NCBI GenBank assembly: GCA_958295905.1 | Contig: OY282382.1 | Span: forward strand, 4,708,910 to 4,772,909 | Origin: an uncultured Vicinamibacterales bacterium | GTDB taxonomy: Bacteria > Acidobacteriota > Vicinamibacteria > Vicinamibacterales > UBA8438 | Length of the DNA: 64,000 nucleotides | Direction of reading: 5' to 3' | Shown here: piece after piece, positions 1 to 9,195 of the stretch | Numbering within the stretch: position 1 is the stretch's first letter | Layout of the letters: each line of letters opens with the position of its first letter | The notes under the pieces: model-generated | Database searches by the model: none | Seen by the model: the letters and a program-made list of their open reading frames with translations, nothing else | What the model was told of the DNA's origin: nothing | Made by a program: the position numbers and the translations under genes

Positions 1-1
1 C

Positions 2-991
2 GTGGGGTTGTTCTGGCCCGTCGGCGGCCTGATCGGCCGGCTGCGCCGGCTGGCCGACCTCGACGAACGCGTGCGGCTGGAGGACGCCATCAAGCACATC
101 TACATGTGCCAGCGCTCCCAACTGCGCTGCTCGCTCGACAGTCTCGCGGGACGGCTGGGGACATCGCGGGCGCGCGCCGCGTCGCTGATCTCCCGGCTTG
201 CCGACCTGCGGCTGGTGCGCACCCCGAGCACCGGCCCCGCCCTGACCGCCGACGGCGAGCGCTCGGCCGTGCAGATCGTCCGCACCCATCGCATGTGGGA
301 GCGCTACCTGGCCGACCGGACCGGAGTGCCGGCCGGCGAATGGCACGCCGAGGCGGAGCGGATGGAGCACGCGCTGTCGGCGGCGCAGGTCGACGCCCTC
401 GACGCCCGCCTGGGGCATCCGGTCTGGGATCCGCACGGCGACCCGATTCCGGCGCCGACCGGCGAAATGCCGCCCGAGCCCGGCTTCGGCCTGCCGGCGG
501 CGGAGCCGGGACGGACGGTGGAGGTCCTGCACCTGGAGGACGAGCCGCGCGAGATCTACGACGCCCTGCTCGAGGACGGGCTGTCGCCGGGCGCCCGCCT
601 GGAAATCGTCGAACGCACCGACCGCGCCATCCGCCTGCGCGCCCACGGCCGCTCCTGGAACCTCGACCCGGTGACCGCGGACAACGTCACCGTTCGGTAT
701 CTGGCCGCGGACGAGGCGGCCGACACCACCCCGGCCACCCTGCTCGACGCCGCGCCGGGGCGGACGGTGCGGGTCGCCAGCATCTCGCGGGCCTGTCAGG
801 GGGCCCAGCGCCGGCGCCTCCTCGACCTGGGACTGGTGCCGGGGACGGCGGTGACGCCGGAGCTGACGAGCGCGGCCGGCGACCCCACCGCCTACCGCAT
901 CCGGGGCGCGCTGATCGCGCTGCGGCGCTCCCAGGCGCAACTGATCTGGATCGACCCGCCGGACGTGCCGGCGCCGCAGGAGGCTGCCTGA
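2..991 (+). CDS. DtxR-type metal-dependent regulator with two C-terminal FeoA domains (5' partial)
   Basis: Predicted iron/manganese-responsive regulator. Roughly residues 20-150 form a DtxR-like winged helix and dimerisation region (a helix containing HIYMCQ, then 'RAASLISRLADLRLV' as recognition region, then 'RTHRMWERYLADRTG' and 'WHAEAERMEH', typical of DtxR metal-binding/dimer helices). Two SH3-like FeoA domains follow, one starting near 'PGRTVEVLHLED' and one near 'PGRTVRVASISR' with the usual 'LLDLGLVPGT' turn. The GTG at position 2 is only the first possible start in the window. The leading residues (LFWPVGGLIGRLRR) look like the end of a membrane permease, so the true protein may be a metal ABC permease-DtxR fusion; this is inference. 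The stop overlaps the feoB start by one base (TGATG), so the two genes are translationally coupled. Confidence 0.8.
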   Translation: MGLFWPVGGLIGRLRRLADLDERVRLEDAIKHIYMCQRSQLRCSLDSLAGRLGTSRARAASLISRLADLRLVRTPSTGPALTADGERSAVQIVRTHRMWERYLADRTGVPAGEWHAEAERMEHALSAAQVDALDARLGHPVWDPHGDPIPAPTGEMPPEPGFGLPAAEPGRTVEVLHLEDEPREIYDALLEDGLSPGARLEIVERTDRAIRLRAHGRSWNLDPVTADNVTVRYLAADEAADTTPATLLDAAPGRTVRVASISRACQGAQRRRLLDLGLVPGTAVTPELTSAAGDPTAYRIRGALIALRRSQAQLIWIDPPDVPAPQEAA

Positions 992-3225
992 TGGCGGATA
1001 CCGCTTCACGCTCGGTCCTGCCCCGGTTCGGGGGATGCGCGGAGCACCGGGCCGAGAATCTGGTTCGGCTCGGTCTGAGCCCCGGCCGCTGGGACGTGCT
1101 GATCGCCCTCGCCGGCAATCCCAACGTCGGCAAGAGCACCGTCTTCAACGCCCTCACCGGCCTGCGGCAGCACACCGGCAACTGGCCGGGCAAGACCATC
1201 GTGCGGGCCGAGGGGGCGTTCGCCCACCGCGGCTCCCGGGTCAAGCTCGTCGATCTGCCGGGAACCTACTCGCTGCAGGCGGGCAGCGCCGACGAGGAGG
1301 TGGCGCGCGACTTCCTGCTCTTCGGGCGTCCCGACGTCACCGTGGCGGTGGTCGACGCCACCCGTCTCGAACGCAACCTCCATCTCGTCCTGCAGATCCT
1401 GAGCATCACCGACCGGGTGGTCGTGTTCCTGAATCTGATGGACGAGGCCCGCCGGCACGGCGTCGCCGTCGACGCGGCGCGGCTCGCGCGCGAGCTGGGG
1501 GTGCCGGTGGTCGGCGGCGCGGCCCGGAACCGGGTGGGCATCGACGATCTGCTCGAGACCGCCCACCGGGTCGCGACGGGCGAGACCCGCACCTCCCCGT
1601 TCCGGCTCGTCCGGCACGCGCCCGCCGTCGAGCAGGCCGTCGCCGCCCTCGCGGAGACCGTCGAGACGACGTTTCCGACGGTGGCGAACAGCCGCTGGGT
1701 GGCCGAGCGCCTGCTCAACGCGGACGACGCGGTGGCGACCGCGGTGCGCTCCGGCGAGCTGGGCCGGATCGCCGGGGACACCGGCGGCGACGCCGGGGCG
1801 CCGGTCCCGGACGCGGCCCGCCAACGGGTGCTGCAGGAGACCCGGCGGCTCCAGTGGGACCTGCCCCCCGACTTCCACGACACGGTGACGGAACGGACCT
1901 ACCACGCCGCGCAGGAGATCGCCGGGGGCGCGATGCGCCGCGGCCTCGGGCGGGCCCGCTTCGACCTCGACCGGTGGCTCGACGGGCTCCTGACGAGCCG
2001 GTGGCTCGGGTTCCCGCTGATGCTCGCAATCCTCGCGGTGGTCTTCTGGCTGACCATCGAGGGCGCGAACGTGCCGTCGAGCCTGCTCGCGGGCCTGCTG
2101 ATCGACACCGTCCATCCGTGGCTGACCGGGGCCGGCGAGGCGCTGCGCATGCCCTGGTGGATGAGCGGCCTGCTCTTCGACGGCATCTATCTGGCCACCG
2201 CGTGGGTGATCGCGGTGATGCTGCCGCCGATGGCCATCTTCTTCCCGCTGTTCACGCTGCTCGAGGACTTCGGCTACCTGCCCCGGGTCGCCTTCAATCT
2301 CGACTCGCTGTTCCGCCGCGCCGGCGCCCACGGCAAGCAGGCGCTGACGATGTGCATGGGCTTCGGGTGCAACGCGGCCGGGGTGGTGTCGGCCCGCATC
2401 ATCGACAGCCCGCGCGAGCGGCTCATCGCCATCATCACGAACAACTTCTCGCTGTGCAACGGGCGCTGGCCGACGCAGATTCTCATCGCGTCGATCTTCA
2501 TCGGGGCCCTCGCCCCGGCCCACCTCGCGGGGATCGTCTCGGCCGCGGCGGTGGTGGGCATCGCGGTGCTCGGCATCGGCCTGATGCTCGCCGCCTCGTG
2601 GCTGCTCTCGCGGACGGTGCTGCGGGGCGAGGCCACGAGCTTCAGCCTGGAGCTGCCGCCCTACCGGCCCCCCCGCCTGCTGCAGACGCTCTATACGTCG
2701 GTGATCGACCGCACCCTCATCGTGCTCTGGCGCGCGGTGCTGTTCGCGATGCCCGCAGGCGCGGTGATCTGGCTGATCTCCAACCTCACCCTCGGCGACG
2801 CGAGCCTCGCCGCCCACTCGGTCGCCTGGCTCGACGGGCCGGGCCTCCTTATCGGGCTGAACGGGGTGATCCTGCTCGCGTACATCGTCGCCATTCCCGC
2901 CAACGAGATCGTCATCCCGACGGTGCTGATGCTGACGGTGCTGACCGCCAACGTGGCGGGGGCGGGTCAGGGCGCGGGGGTGATGTTCGAGCTCGACAGC
3001 ACGGAAGCCACCGGCGACCTGCTGCGGGCCGGGGGCTGGACGCTGCTCACGGCCGTGAACCTCATGCTCTTCAGCCTGCTCCACAACCCCTGCTCGACGA
3101 CCATCTACACGATCTACAGGGAGACCCGCAGCGCCCGCTGGACCACCGTCGCCACCCTGCTGCCGGTGGCCATGGGGGTCACCGTCTGCTTCCTGCTGAC
3201 CCAGGTGTGGCGCCTGCTCGCGTGA
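991..3225 (+). CDS. feoB: Ferrous iron transport protein B
   Basis: GTP-dependent inner-membrane Fe(II) transporter, 744 aa, near the usual FeoB length. The N-terminal G domain shows G1 GNPNVGKS (about residues 41-48), G3 DLPG (about 88-91) and G4 NLMD (about 148). A helical insertion domain follows, then a polytopic membrane core. The core contains the Gate motifs with conserved cysteines in 'TMCMGFGCNAAG' and in 'LHNPCSTTIY', where Fe is thought to pass. ATG at 991 is chosen because it overlaps the stop of the DtxR-FeoA gene and gives the expected N-terminus; reading further upstream in this frame has no FeoB similarity. FeoA is supplied as two domains inside the regulator rather than as a separate gene. 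Confidence 0.96.
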   Translation: MADTASRSVLPRFGGCAEHRAENLVRLGLSPGRWDVLIALAGNPNVGKSTVFNALTGLRQHTGNWPGKTIVRAEGAFAHRGSRVKLVDLPGTYSLQAGSADEEVARDFLLFGRPDVTVAVVDATRLERNLHLVLQILSITDRVVVFLNLMDEARRHGVAVDAARLARELGVPVVGGAARNRVGIDDLLETAHRVATGETRTSPFRLVRHAPAVEQAVAALAETVETTFPTVANSRWVAERLLNADDAVATAVRSGELGRIAGDTGGDAGAPVPDAARQRVLQETRRLQWDLPPDFHDTVTERTYHAAQEIAGGAMRRGLGRARFDLDRWLDGLLTSRWLGFPLMLAILAVVFWLTIEGANVPSSLLAGLLIDTVHPWLTGAGEALRMPWWMSGLLFDGIYLATAWVIAVMLPPMAIFFPLFTLLEDFGYLPRVAFNLDSLFRRAGAHGKQALTMCMGFGCNAAGVVSARIIDSPRERLIAIITNNFSLCNGRWPTQILIASIFIGALAPAHLAGIVSAAAVVGIAVLGIGLMLAASWLLSRTVLRGEATSFSLELPPYRPPRLLQTLYTSVIDRTLIVLWRAVLFAMPAGAVIWLISNLTLGDASLAAHSVAWLDGPGLLIGLNGVILLAYIVAIPANEIVIPTVLMLTVLTANVAGAGQGAGVMFELDSTEATGDLLRAGGWTLLTAVNLMLFSLLHNPCSTTIYTIYRETRSARWTTVATLLPVAMGVTVCFLLTQVWRLLA

Positions 3226-3339
3226 ACCGGCGGCCGGCGGCGTCGGCGGCGCGCAACCGAAGCGCGCCACCGGCGACTTCGCCCGTGAGAACACGTCCGA
3301 GAGATCCGGAGCAGTGGATCACCGGACGACGCGGTCTGG

Positions 3340-3385
3340 CCAGTGGTCCGTCACATTATATTTTCGGATAGACGGACTTGAGCTT
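3340..3385 (-). repeat. Solo end of dispersed repeat family D
   Basis: The segment around GGCCAGTGGTCCGTCACAT and TTCGGATAGACGGACTTGAG closely resembles 57205-57250, and its reverse complement resembles the right end of the longer copies at 20283 and 45738 (CCGAAACTTATGACGTGACGGACCAC). Only the end is present here. Confidence 0.55.
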
Positions 3386-3592
3386 GCGGCGCGCATCGTC
3401 GATCTTCATCTGCCAATCGACACCGCGCTCCTGGGCGCCGAGGATGACGGTCTCGCCGCGGGTAAGGAAATCGAGGGTGAGGTTGCGTTCGAGGTCTGGA
3501 CGTTCGAAGGCGGTGGGCCAGTTCCAGTCCCAGTCGGCGAGGGGCTTGAAGTGTCTTTGCGAGGTCTGCTGCGACCGTCGTAAGATCTCCAT
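3356..3592 (-). pseudogene. IS21-family IstB ATPase remnant
   Basis: The minus-strand reading beginning at an ATG at 3592 gives an IstB-like N-terminus: 'SQRHFKPLADWDWNWP', then 'DFLTRGETVILGAQ', where a complete IstB continues into a Walker A loop. Here homology breaks directly after 'VILGA' and the reading runs into about 30 unrelated residues. The last of these are encoded by a copy of a dispersed repeat end (3340-3385). The ATP-binding site is therefore lost. The preceding minus-strand frame (3600 to about 3672) ends 'KAGGRDPGFESIASAQPG', consistent with the tail of the partner IstA. This is a dead insertion-sequence fragment. Confidence 0.7.
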
Positions 3593-3741
3593 GTCGGCCT
3601 TATCCCGGTTGTGCTGATGCGATCGACTCGAACCCCGGGTCGCGGCCGCCGGCCTTGAGCAAGCCTCTTGACGATGCGTTCCGCCGCGGGCAAGCAGAGG
3701 GGCAATCTGCAGCCCGCGGATTCGCAGTCGGAGAACTGAAA

Positions 3742-6700
3742 ATGCATATCCAGGATTCATTATTCTTCAACCAGCTCATCTTCAACCTCGACCTCCGATC
3801 CAAAACCGCTACGGCAGAGCTGGAAGACCTCCGTGCCGTGTTCGCCGACCCGGACTTCGACCAACAGCGCGACATCCTGAACCCCATCGGCAACGAACCG
3901 ATAGACGTGTCCGCGGTGCCGACCCTTGAGCTTCCGGATACGGTCCTGTTCCCCGACGAGAATCTGACGCTGACGGTGAGCCGGACGGACCCGCTGCTCC
4001 AGCTCATCGCGCAGGCCGACGCCCTGGTGCCGCAGGGCGACGAGCCGCCCATACCCATCGTCAAGTTCCGTCCCGCCGTCGTGGGGCAGGACGACCGGCC
4101 GCCCACGACCGTCGTCAGGCTCCACCCCGGGCCGGGCCGGTCGCGCGAAGACGACAGGGTGCCCGGCGCGGTCTGCACGATCGGCACGGTCTCCGTCAAC
4201 CCACGGTCCGATGGTGACGTGAGCTTGTACGTGCTGACGTGCGCCCGCGTGATCGGCGACCAAGGCACAGACGATCTGCCGGGCCGCAACCCCGCGTACC
4301 CCGTCTTCGGCGCCTGCGCCGACTTCCCGGCACTCCGGGAGAACTTCGTGAAGCTGATCGAACAGTCTCCGGGCCTCGACGCCGTTCCGGGAAGCAATCT
4401 GCTGGACATGCTGGAGGTGATAGCCCGGATCGGGCGCGAGTACGACAACTGCCGTGGGCCGCTTGCGTCCGACGAACCGGAAGGCCGGGACGACGACGGG
4501 CACAAAGCCCCGGAGCGGCCCCTACGGTTTCTTGATGTGGCCGCCGACTTCATCGCGGTCAGCCTGATCAGGAGGATTCCGGATCTGGATGTTCCAGTCC
4601 GCCTCCAGCAGAAGTGGCTGGAGATGCTCGATCCGTGCGCACGCATGCGGGCGTTGAGTGCCTTCGTGGTCGATGCGCTCGACGCCATGATGACGCCGGA
4701 CGGCATGTACGAGCGCGCCCTGAGGGCCCGGATCAAGCGCTACGCGCGCGTGCTGGCGCACCGCCGGGACAACGACGGGAACGAAGGCCTGAGATCGAAC
4801 GGCAACAATTTTTTGCAGCAGAGACTCAAGGATGCCCAGGAGCAGTTGGACGACCCGCTCGCCAGACTCCGCGGCAAGCTCGACACGTGCGGCATGCCCA
4901 AGGCGGTGCGGGCGCAGTTGAGGCCGGAGCTCGACCGCCTCTTGGACAAGACCGACGCGAAGACGATGGAGTACCTCCGGTGTCTGGCCGAACTGCCGTG
5001 GATCGGCGGCAAGGCGGACACGCTTGATCTCGAACGCGCCCGAAGGACCCTCGACGCACGGCACTTCGGACTCCGGGAAGCGAAGGATCGCATTCTCGAG
5101 TACCTGGCCGTGCGCCGCCGGAAGCGTGACGCGCGGGGACTGGTCCTCTGCTTCGTCGGACCACCCGGCGTAGGCAAGTCGTCGCTGGCGAAGAGCATCG
5201 CCGAGGCGCTCGGCCGCCGGTTCGCGGACATGTCGTGCAACGGCATGCGGCAGGTCTCCGACGTGCGCGGCGACCACCGCACCTGGGCGGGCGCGCAGCC
5301 GGGTCGGATCATCCGGCAGTTGCAGAGCGTCAGGGCGAGAAATCCCGTGTTCGTGCTCGACGAGATCGACAAGGTGGGGGAGGTTGCGGGCGAGGCGCTG
5401 CTCGACGCGCTCGATCCCACGCGGAACCCGGTGTTTCACGACCTCTACCTGGAAGTGCCGTTCGATCTGTCGGAAGTGTTCTTCATTGCCACCGCGAACG
5501 TGCTCGGCCGGATTCCGACGGCGCTGCGCAACCGCCTGGAGGTGATCGAGATCGCCGGCTACTCGGAGGCCGAAAAGCTGGAGATCGCGAAGCGGATTCT
5601 CGTGCCGGCGCGGGTTCGGGACCACGATCTGACGGACGACCTGATCGCGTTCGAAGACGCGGCGCTCAAAGCGGTGATCAGCGACCACGCGTACGAAATG
5701 GGCATGCGCGGCCTCGACCGGGCGGTCGAGGCGTTGTGCAGGAGGGCGGTGTTGCTGCTGGAGACGGCGGGCGGCCGAATCCCCGCGAGGGTCAGGATCA
5801 CCGAGAAGATGATCCGCGACGTGCTGGGCGCACGGACCGGCCACGGTGAAAGCCTGCCCGACGTCGAGCGGCTCCGGGCGGTGTTCGAACTCGGCGACCT
5901 GCCGCTGGAAGCGCGGCGGAAGGGGAGACGCGAGCTCGAACTGATGTTGGCGAACTCGCCGGGCGATTCGGATTACAACCACCGCTTCACCTATCTGCGG
6001 TGGCTGGCCGGGCTGCCGTGGAACGCGCGCGACGAGGCGCAGATCGACCTGCCGCGCACCAGGCGGCTGCTCGACGAGCGGCACTGCGGGCTCCCAACGG
6101 CAAAGCTGCGGATTCTGGAGTACCTGGCCGCGCGGAAGCTCAGCGGCGGCGCGAAGGGATCGATTCTCTGTTTCATCGGTCCGCCCGGCGTCGGCAAGAC
6201 ATCGCTCGCCCGCGGCATCGCCGACGCGATGGGCCGAAAGCTCGCCGCGATCTCGTGCGGCGGCCTGAGCGACGAGACGGAGTTGCGCGGACACAACCGC
6301 ACGTGGAGCGGCGCACAGCCGGGCCGAATCGTGCGCGAGCTCGTCGGCATCGGGGTGAAGAATCCGGTGCTGGTGCTGGACGAGATCGACAAGGTGCAGC
6401 GGACCGCAGGCAGCGCCGGCGACCCGGCGTCGGCGTTGCTCGAGGTGCTCGACCCGGTGCAGAACGACAGGTTCGCCGACCACTACGTCGAAGTGCCGTT
6501 CGACCTGTCGGAAGTGTTCTTCGTCGCCACCGCCAACGTCCGGGACATGATCCCGGCGCCGCTCCAGGATCGCCTGGAGGTGATCGAGCTGCCAGGCTAC
6601 GCCGAAGACGAGAAGTTCCGGATCGCCGGGTCGCATCTGGTCGGGCGGCAGCTCGCCGAAAACGGGCTGACGGCCGCGCAGGTCCGTTTCACCGATGCGG

Positions 6701-7470
6701 CTCTGCACGCCCTGATTCGCGGCTACACGCGCGAGGCAGGGGTGCGCGACCTCGAACGCCGGATCGGCACCGTCTGCCGCAAGGTGGCCTTGCGGCGGGC
6801 GGAGGGCGACGAATCGCCGGTCGAGATCACTGAACGGACGGTCGCCGACCTGCTGGGCGCGCCGCGGGGCGTCGACGCGGTAGTGTCCGACCGCATGGGG
6901 CACCCCGGCGTGGCGCTGGGACTGTCTTGGACGCCGACGGGCGGCAAAGTGCTGTTCGTCGAAGCGCGTCGGATGCGTGGCGCCGGCGTGTTGACGCTGA
7001 CCGGACAGCTCGGCAACGTGATGCAGGAGTCGGCTAAGGCGGCGCTGTCGTGGGTACGCGCCAACGCCGCCCGTTACGGCATCGACCCGGAGTTCTACCA
7101 GAAGACCGACGTGCACCTGCACGTGCCGGCGGGCGCCGTTCCGAAGGATGGACCGTCGGCCGGCGTGACGATGGCTGCTGCACTGGTCTCCGAACTCACC
7201 GGCCGCACCGTGCGCGTCGACATCGCCATGACCGGCGAGATCACGCTCTCGGGGAACATCCTCGCCGTCGGCGGCATCAGGGACAAGGTGCTGGCCGCTC
7301 GCCGCGACGGGGTAGCGCAGGTGATCCTCCCGAAGCAGAACGAGAGCCGGGTCGAGGATGATCTCGGCGACGACCTGCGGCGCGAGATCGGCCTGCAGTA
7401 CGTGTCGACGATCGACGAGGTTCTCGATCTGGCGCTGTCGTCACCGGCGGCGCGGAAGAAGAACGGGTGA
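3742..7470 (+). CDS. Tandem-AAA+ Lon-type protease, copy A
   Basis: Predicted cytosolic ATP-dependent serine protease of the Lon (La) family, 1242 aa against about 800 for classic Lon. Order: a LonN-like substrate-binding region (about 50-180, with 'DTVLFPDENLTL'); a first helical linker ('YLRCLAELPW', 'LDARHFGLREAKDRILEYL') and AAA+ module (Walker A GPPGVGKSS near 474, Walker B FVLDEIDK, sensor TAN); a second complete helical plus AAA+ module (Walker A GPPGVGKTS near 813, LVLDEIDK, TAN); then a Lon protease domain with PKDGPSAG (Ser1139) and VGGIRDK (Lys1182). The Ser-Lys spacing of 43 matches E. coli Lon (679/722). ATG 3742 follows GGAG eight bases away; longer starts enter IS remnant sequence. 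A paralogue lies inverted at 14403-17897. Confidence 0.93.
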   Translation: MHIQDSLFFNQLIFNLDLRSKTATAELEDLRAVFADPDFDQQRDILNPIGNEPIDVSAVPTLELPDTVLFPDENLTLTVSRTDPLLQLIAQADALVPQGDEPPIPIVKFRPAVVGQDDRPPTTVVRLHPGPGRSREDDRVPGAVCTIGTVSVNPRSDGDVSLYVLTCARVIGDQGTDDLPGRNPAYPVFGACADFPALRENFVKLIEQSPGLDAVPGSNLLDMLEVIARIGREYDNCRGPLASDEPEGRDDDGHKAPERPLRFLDVAADFIAVSLIRRIPDLDVPVRLQQKWLEMLDPCARMRALSAFVVDALDAMMTPDGMYERALRARIKRYARVLAHRRDNDGNEGLRSNGNNFLQQRLKDAQEQLDDPLARLRGKLDTCGMPKAVRAQLRPELDRLLDKTDAKTMEYLRCLAELPWIGGKADTLDLERARRTLDARHFGLREAKDRILEYLAVRRRKRDARGLVLCFVGPPGVGKSSLAKSIAEALGRRFADMSCNGMRQVSDVRGDHRTWAGAQPGRIIRQLQSVRARNPVFVLDEIDKVGEVAGEALLDALDPTRNPVFHDLYLEVPFDLSEVFFIATANVLGRIPTALRNRLEVIEIAGYSEAEKLEIAKRILVPARVRDHDLTDDLIAFEDAALKAVISDHAYEMGMRGLDRAVEALCRRAVLLLETAGGRIPARVRITEKMIRDVLGARTGHGESLPDVERLRAVFELGDLPLEARRKGRRELELMLANSPGDSDYNHRFTYLRWLAGLPWNARDEAQIDLPRTRRLLDERHCGLPTAKLRILEYLAARKLSGGAKGSILCFIGPPGVGKTSLARGIADAMGRKLAAISCGGLSDETELRGHNRTWSGAQPGRIVRELVGIGVKNPVLVLDEIDKVQRTAGSAGDPASALLEVLDPVQNDRFADHYVEVPFDLSEVFFVATANVRDMIPAPLQDRLEVIELPGYAEDEKFRIAGSHLVGRQLAENGLTAAQVRFTDAALHALIRGYTREAGVRDLERRIGTVCRKVALRRAEGDESPVEITERTVADLLGAPRGVDAVVSDRMGHPGVALGLSWTPTGGKVLFVEARRMRGAGVLTLTGQLGNVMQESAKAALSWVRANAARYGIDPEFYQKTDVHLHVPAGAVPKDGPSAGVTMAAALVSELTGRTVRVDIAMTGEITLSGNILAVGGIRDKVLAARRDGVAQVILPKQNESRVEDDLGDDLRREIGLQYVSTIDEVLDLALSSPAARKKNG

Positions 7471-7820
7471 ATGGATACGCGCCGGCCCGGCGCAACGACC
7501 GGTCGCCGCAACCATTCCACCACACGCAGAGGGTCGCCCTCAATCAGGGCGGCGCACGTGATGGAGCTGCGGGCCGCGGTGGTGCGCTCTCGCCGTCCTT
7601 GCCATCTGCCGTTGGTCGGAGCCGACTCGATCGCGGGTCCAGTTGCCGATGCGCCGTGATCGCGGGGGGGTAGACGCGCCGTCCGTCCCGAGAGAGCCAA
7701 TCCGCTCGCGCCGGCGGGTAACGGAACGTGTTTCGCCGGCTCCCGGTGCGGTGCATTTCGCTGCGCCTTCGGAGGCACGTTACCTTCACCCAACGAGTCA
7801 TCCGGCATCACATGACCTCT
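7471..7820. other. Intergenic stretch without recognisable gene
   Basis: After the Lon A stop there are about 350 bases in which no frame gives a recognisable protein. No strong terminator or tRNA was seen. Open frames here are antisense extensions of the Lon coding frame. Confidence 0.5.
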
Positions 7821-7952
7821 TCAGTCCGATCTCCTCAACCTTCCCAATCCCCACAACACGAGCCACGCTGAGGCCATCCCCGCGCCGTAGTAGAGCACGG
7901 AATCACTCCCGCTGATCAACCCTGCCGCAGCAGCGGCCAGAGCCACTGCCAT
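7821..7952 (-). CDS. Possible 43-aa single-span membrane peptide
   Basis: A minus-strand frame from ATG 7952 to TGA 7821 reads as one hydrophobic, Ala/Gly/Leu-rich protein. A first half 'MAVALAAAAGLISG' is followed by 'VLYYGAGMASAWLVLWGLG' and a basic tail 'RLRRSD'. This is the composition of a two-turn or single-span small membrane protein with positive residues inside. No clear Shine-Dalgarno sequence precedes the ATG. It lies between a transposase fragment and Lon A, so it could also be the end of an older, decayed gene. Its family is not recognised. Confidence 0.3.
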   Translation of the reverse strand: MAVALAAAAAGLISGSDSVLYYGAGMASAWLVLWGLGRLRRSD

Positions 7953-8012
7953 CAAACACTGCCGCTGGCTCCCCTACCTTTTCCATCTCACCCCACCCTC
8001 TGAACTGGTCCA

Positions 8013-8187
8013 CCGATGGCGCGTGCTGTGGTGTCTCGACGAGGCCCGGTTGGCATGGTAGAGGTCGACGATTTCGATGGCGCCGGGGAACTTTACCTCC
8101 CCCGCCGCGGGGTCGAGCGCCCAGCGGCGGACGGCTTGTTCGAAGGTTTCGAAGTACTGCCGCCGACCGCGTCCGATCTTGCGATCT
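8013..8187 (-). pseudogene. DDE transposase fragment (ISKra4-like)
   Basis: A minus-strand frame, different from that of the repressor, reads 'QYFETFEQAVRRWALD', then 'FPGAIEIVDLYHANRAS'. The 'FPGAIEIVDLYHA' block is characteristic of ISKra4-type transposases, in which the D of IVD belongs to the DDE triad. Only about 55 codons remain, with no start and no terminal repeats identified. The fragment overlaps the 3' end of the S24 repressor gene, so insertion may have replaced the original repressor tail. Confidence 0.55.
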
Positions 8188-9091
8188 CGGTTCCCCGGTC
8201 GCCAACCGCACCGACCGCGTTTCTGACGCTCGCGTCCGCTGTCAAATCAAACACTCTGCCGGCTCGGTGATCAGGGATCGGCGGCCCTGACCACGCGACT
8301 TGACCGACGATCTGTTCCCCGCCCGTGACGGGCTGCGGTTCGTGCCCTGGGTTGTCGCTGTCAAGATGCCACCGGCCGTCAACGTCCCGCACCCGTTTTA
8401 CGACGAGTCCCTCGTCTGTTCGCACGCCGAATACTTGGCCGTCGAGCGGCTCGGCCCGCCCTGAATCGAGCACCACCAGATCCCCGTCGCGAATGGTCGG
8501 CGCCATGGAATCGCCGACCACCCGCGCGCAGCGCAACCGCTGGGGATGCGCCCACGGCGCGAGCGCCGACCGCGCTACCGATACGGCCATCTCTGCCGTC
8601 TCGTCCCACACAGCCTCTCCCGACTCGGCTGCGAGCCGAACGTCGGCTGCGAAAGGAATCACCACAGAGGTCGGCTCTGTCTCGACGATCGGACTTGCTG
8701 CGGCGCCGCCCACGTCGCGGCCCGTGAGAGGGCGGTGACCCAGTGTCGCCCGCATCTCCGGCGGGATCGGGTCGCCGCCGGCTTCCGCGACGGCCCGAAC
8801 CAGGCCCTGCGTGTGGCGCTCCAAGTCGGGCGGCAGGCCTTTCGTTCGGCGTTCGGCGTCGTCCGGGCGGCCTTCGCCGAGCCGCGGCGTGTTCCGCGGC
8901 AACCCAACGCTCAGGCTGAGACCGAGGGCCTCGCAGATCTTCTTCGCGCGAAGGAGGTTGGGAGGATGCCCCCGGAGGACCGACCGGATCGCGTCGCGTG
9001 GTAGCCCCGCCCGGTTGGCCGCTCCGATGGCCGTCTCTCCGATCTCGGCCAAGCGTTCCCGCACGATTCTCTCAAAGTCGTGAGCTTCCAC
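8093..9091 (-). CDS. XRE/S24 family LexA/CI-like repressor
   Basis: Predicted self-cleaving transcriptional repressor. The N-terminal helix-turn-helix is seen as 'GAANRAGLPRDAIRSVLRG' followed by 'AKKICEALGLSLSVG'. A linker leads to an S24 peptidase domain with 'VVGDSMAPTIRDGD' (nucleophile Ser195) and 'EGLVVKRV' (general base Lys232). The 37-residue spacing equals that in LexA (119/156), so autoproteolysis on RecA activation is plausible. GTG 9091 is preferred because a perfect 16-bp palindrome (9093-9108) lies just upstream; an ATG at 9148 is also in frame and would encode the palindrome. The C-terminal tail after about residue 280 is atypical and overlaps a transposase remnant. The gene is divergent from a small Cro-like gene, like an immunity switch. 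Confidence 0.85.
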   Translation of the reverse strand: MEAHDFERIVRERLAEIGETAIGAANRAGLPRDAIRSVLRGHPPNLLRAKKICEALGLSLSVGLPRNTPRLGEGRPDDAERRTKGLPPDLERHTQGLVRAVAEAGGDPIPPEMRATLGHRPLTGRDVGGAAASPIVETEPTSVVIPFAADVRLAAESGEAVWDETAEMAVSVARSALAPWAHPQRLRCARVVGDSMAPTIRDGDLVVLDSGRAEPLDGQVFGVRTDEGLVVKRVRDVDGRWHLDSDNPGHEPQPVTGGEQIVGQVAWSGPPIPDHRAGRVFDLTADASVRNAVGAVGDRGTEIARSDAVGGSTSKPSNKPSAAGRSTPRRGR

Positions 9092-9092
9092 A

Positions 9093-9108
9093 GTGGTATT
9101 GATACCAC
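9093..9108. promoter_or_regulatory. Perfect palindrome, probable repressor operator
   Basis: GTGGTAT-TG-ATACCAC is a perfect 7+2+7 inverted repeat directly upstream of the GTG start of the S24 repressor and about 90 bp from the divergent Cro-like gene. Position and symmetry fit an autoregulatory operator; only this one copy was noticed. Confidence 0.6.
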
Positions 9109-9195
9109 GATTCCGGTGAATCCTCGGGACTCGGTCGGATGGGTGCACGGCGTACGTTCTTGACGCGCTGTGGAATATATGCCATCATCAGCGGC

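Noticed and set aside
1006-3294. Long open frame antisense to feoB
   Set aside because: Typical GC-rich shadow frame, low-complexity His/Arg/Gly-rich translation, no start signal.
3615-3650. tRNA-like GGGTTCGAGTC on the minus strand
   Set aside because: It lies in an IstA-tail-like coding remnant and no cloverleaf can be drawn.
7095-7811. 238-codon minus-strand frame at the Lon A end
   Set aside because: Mostly antisense to the conserved Lon protease domain; the rest has no recognisable similarity or start signal.
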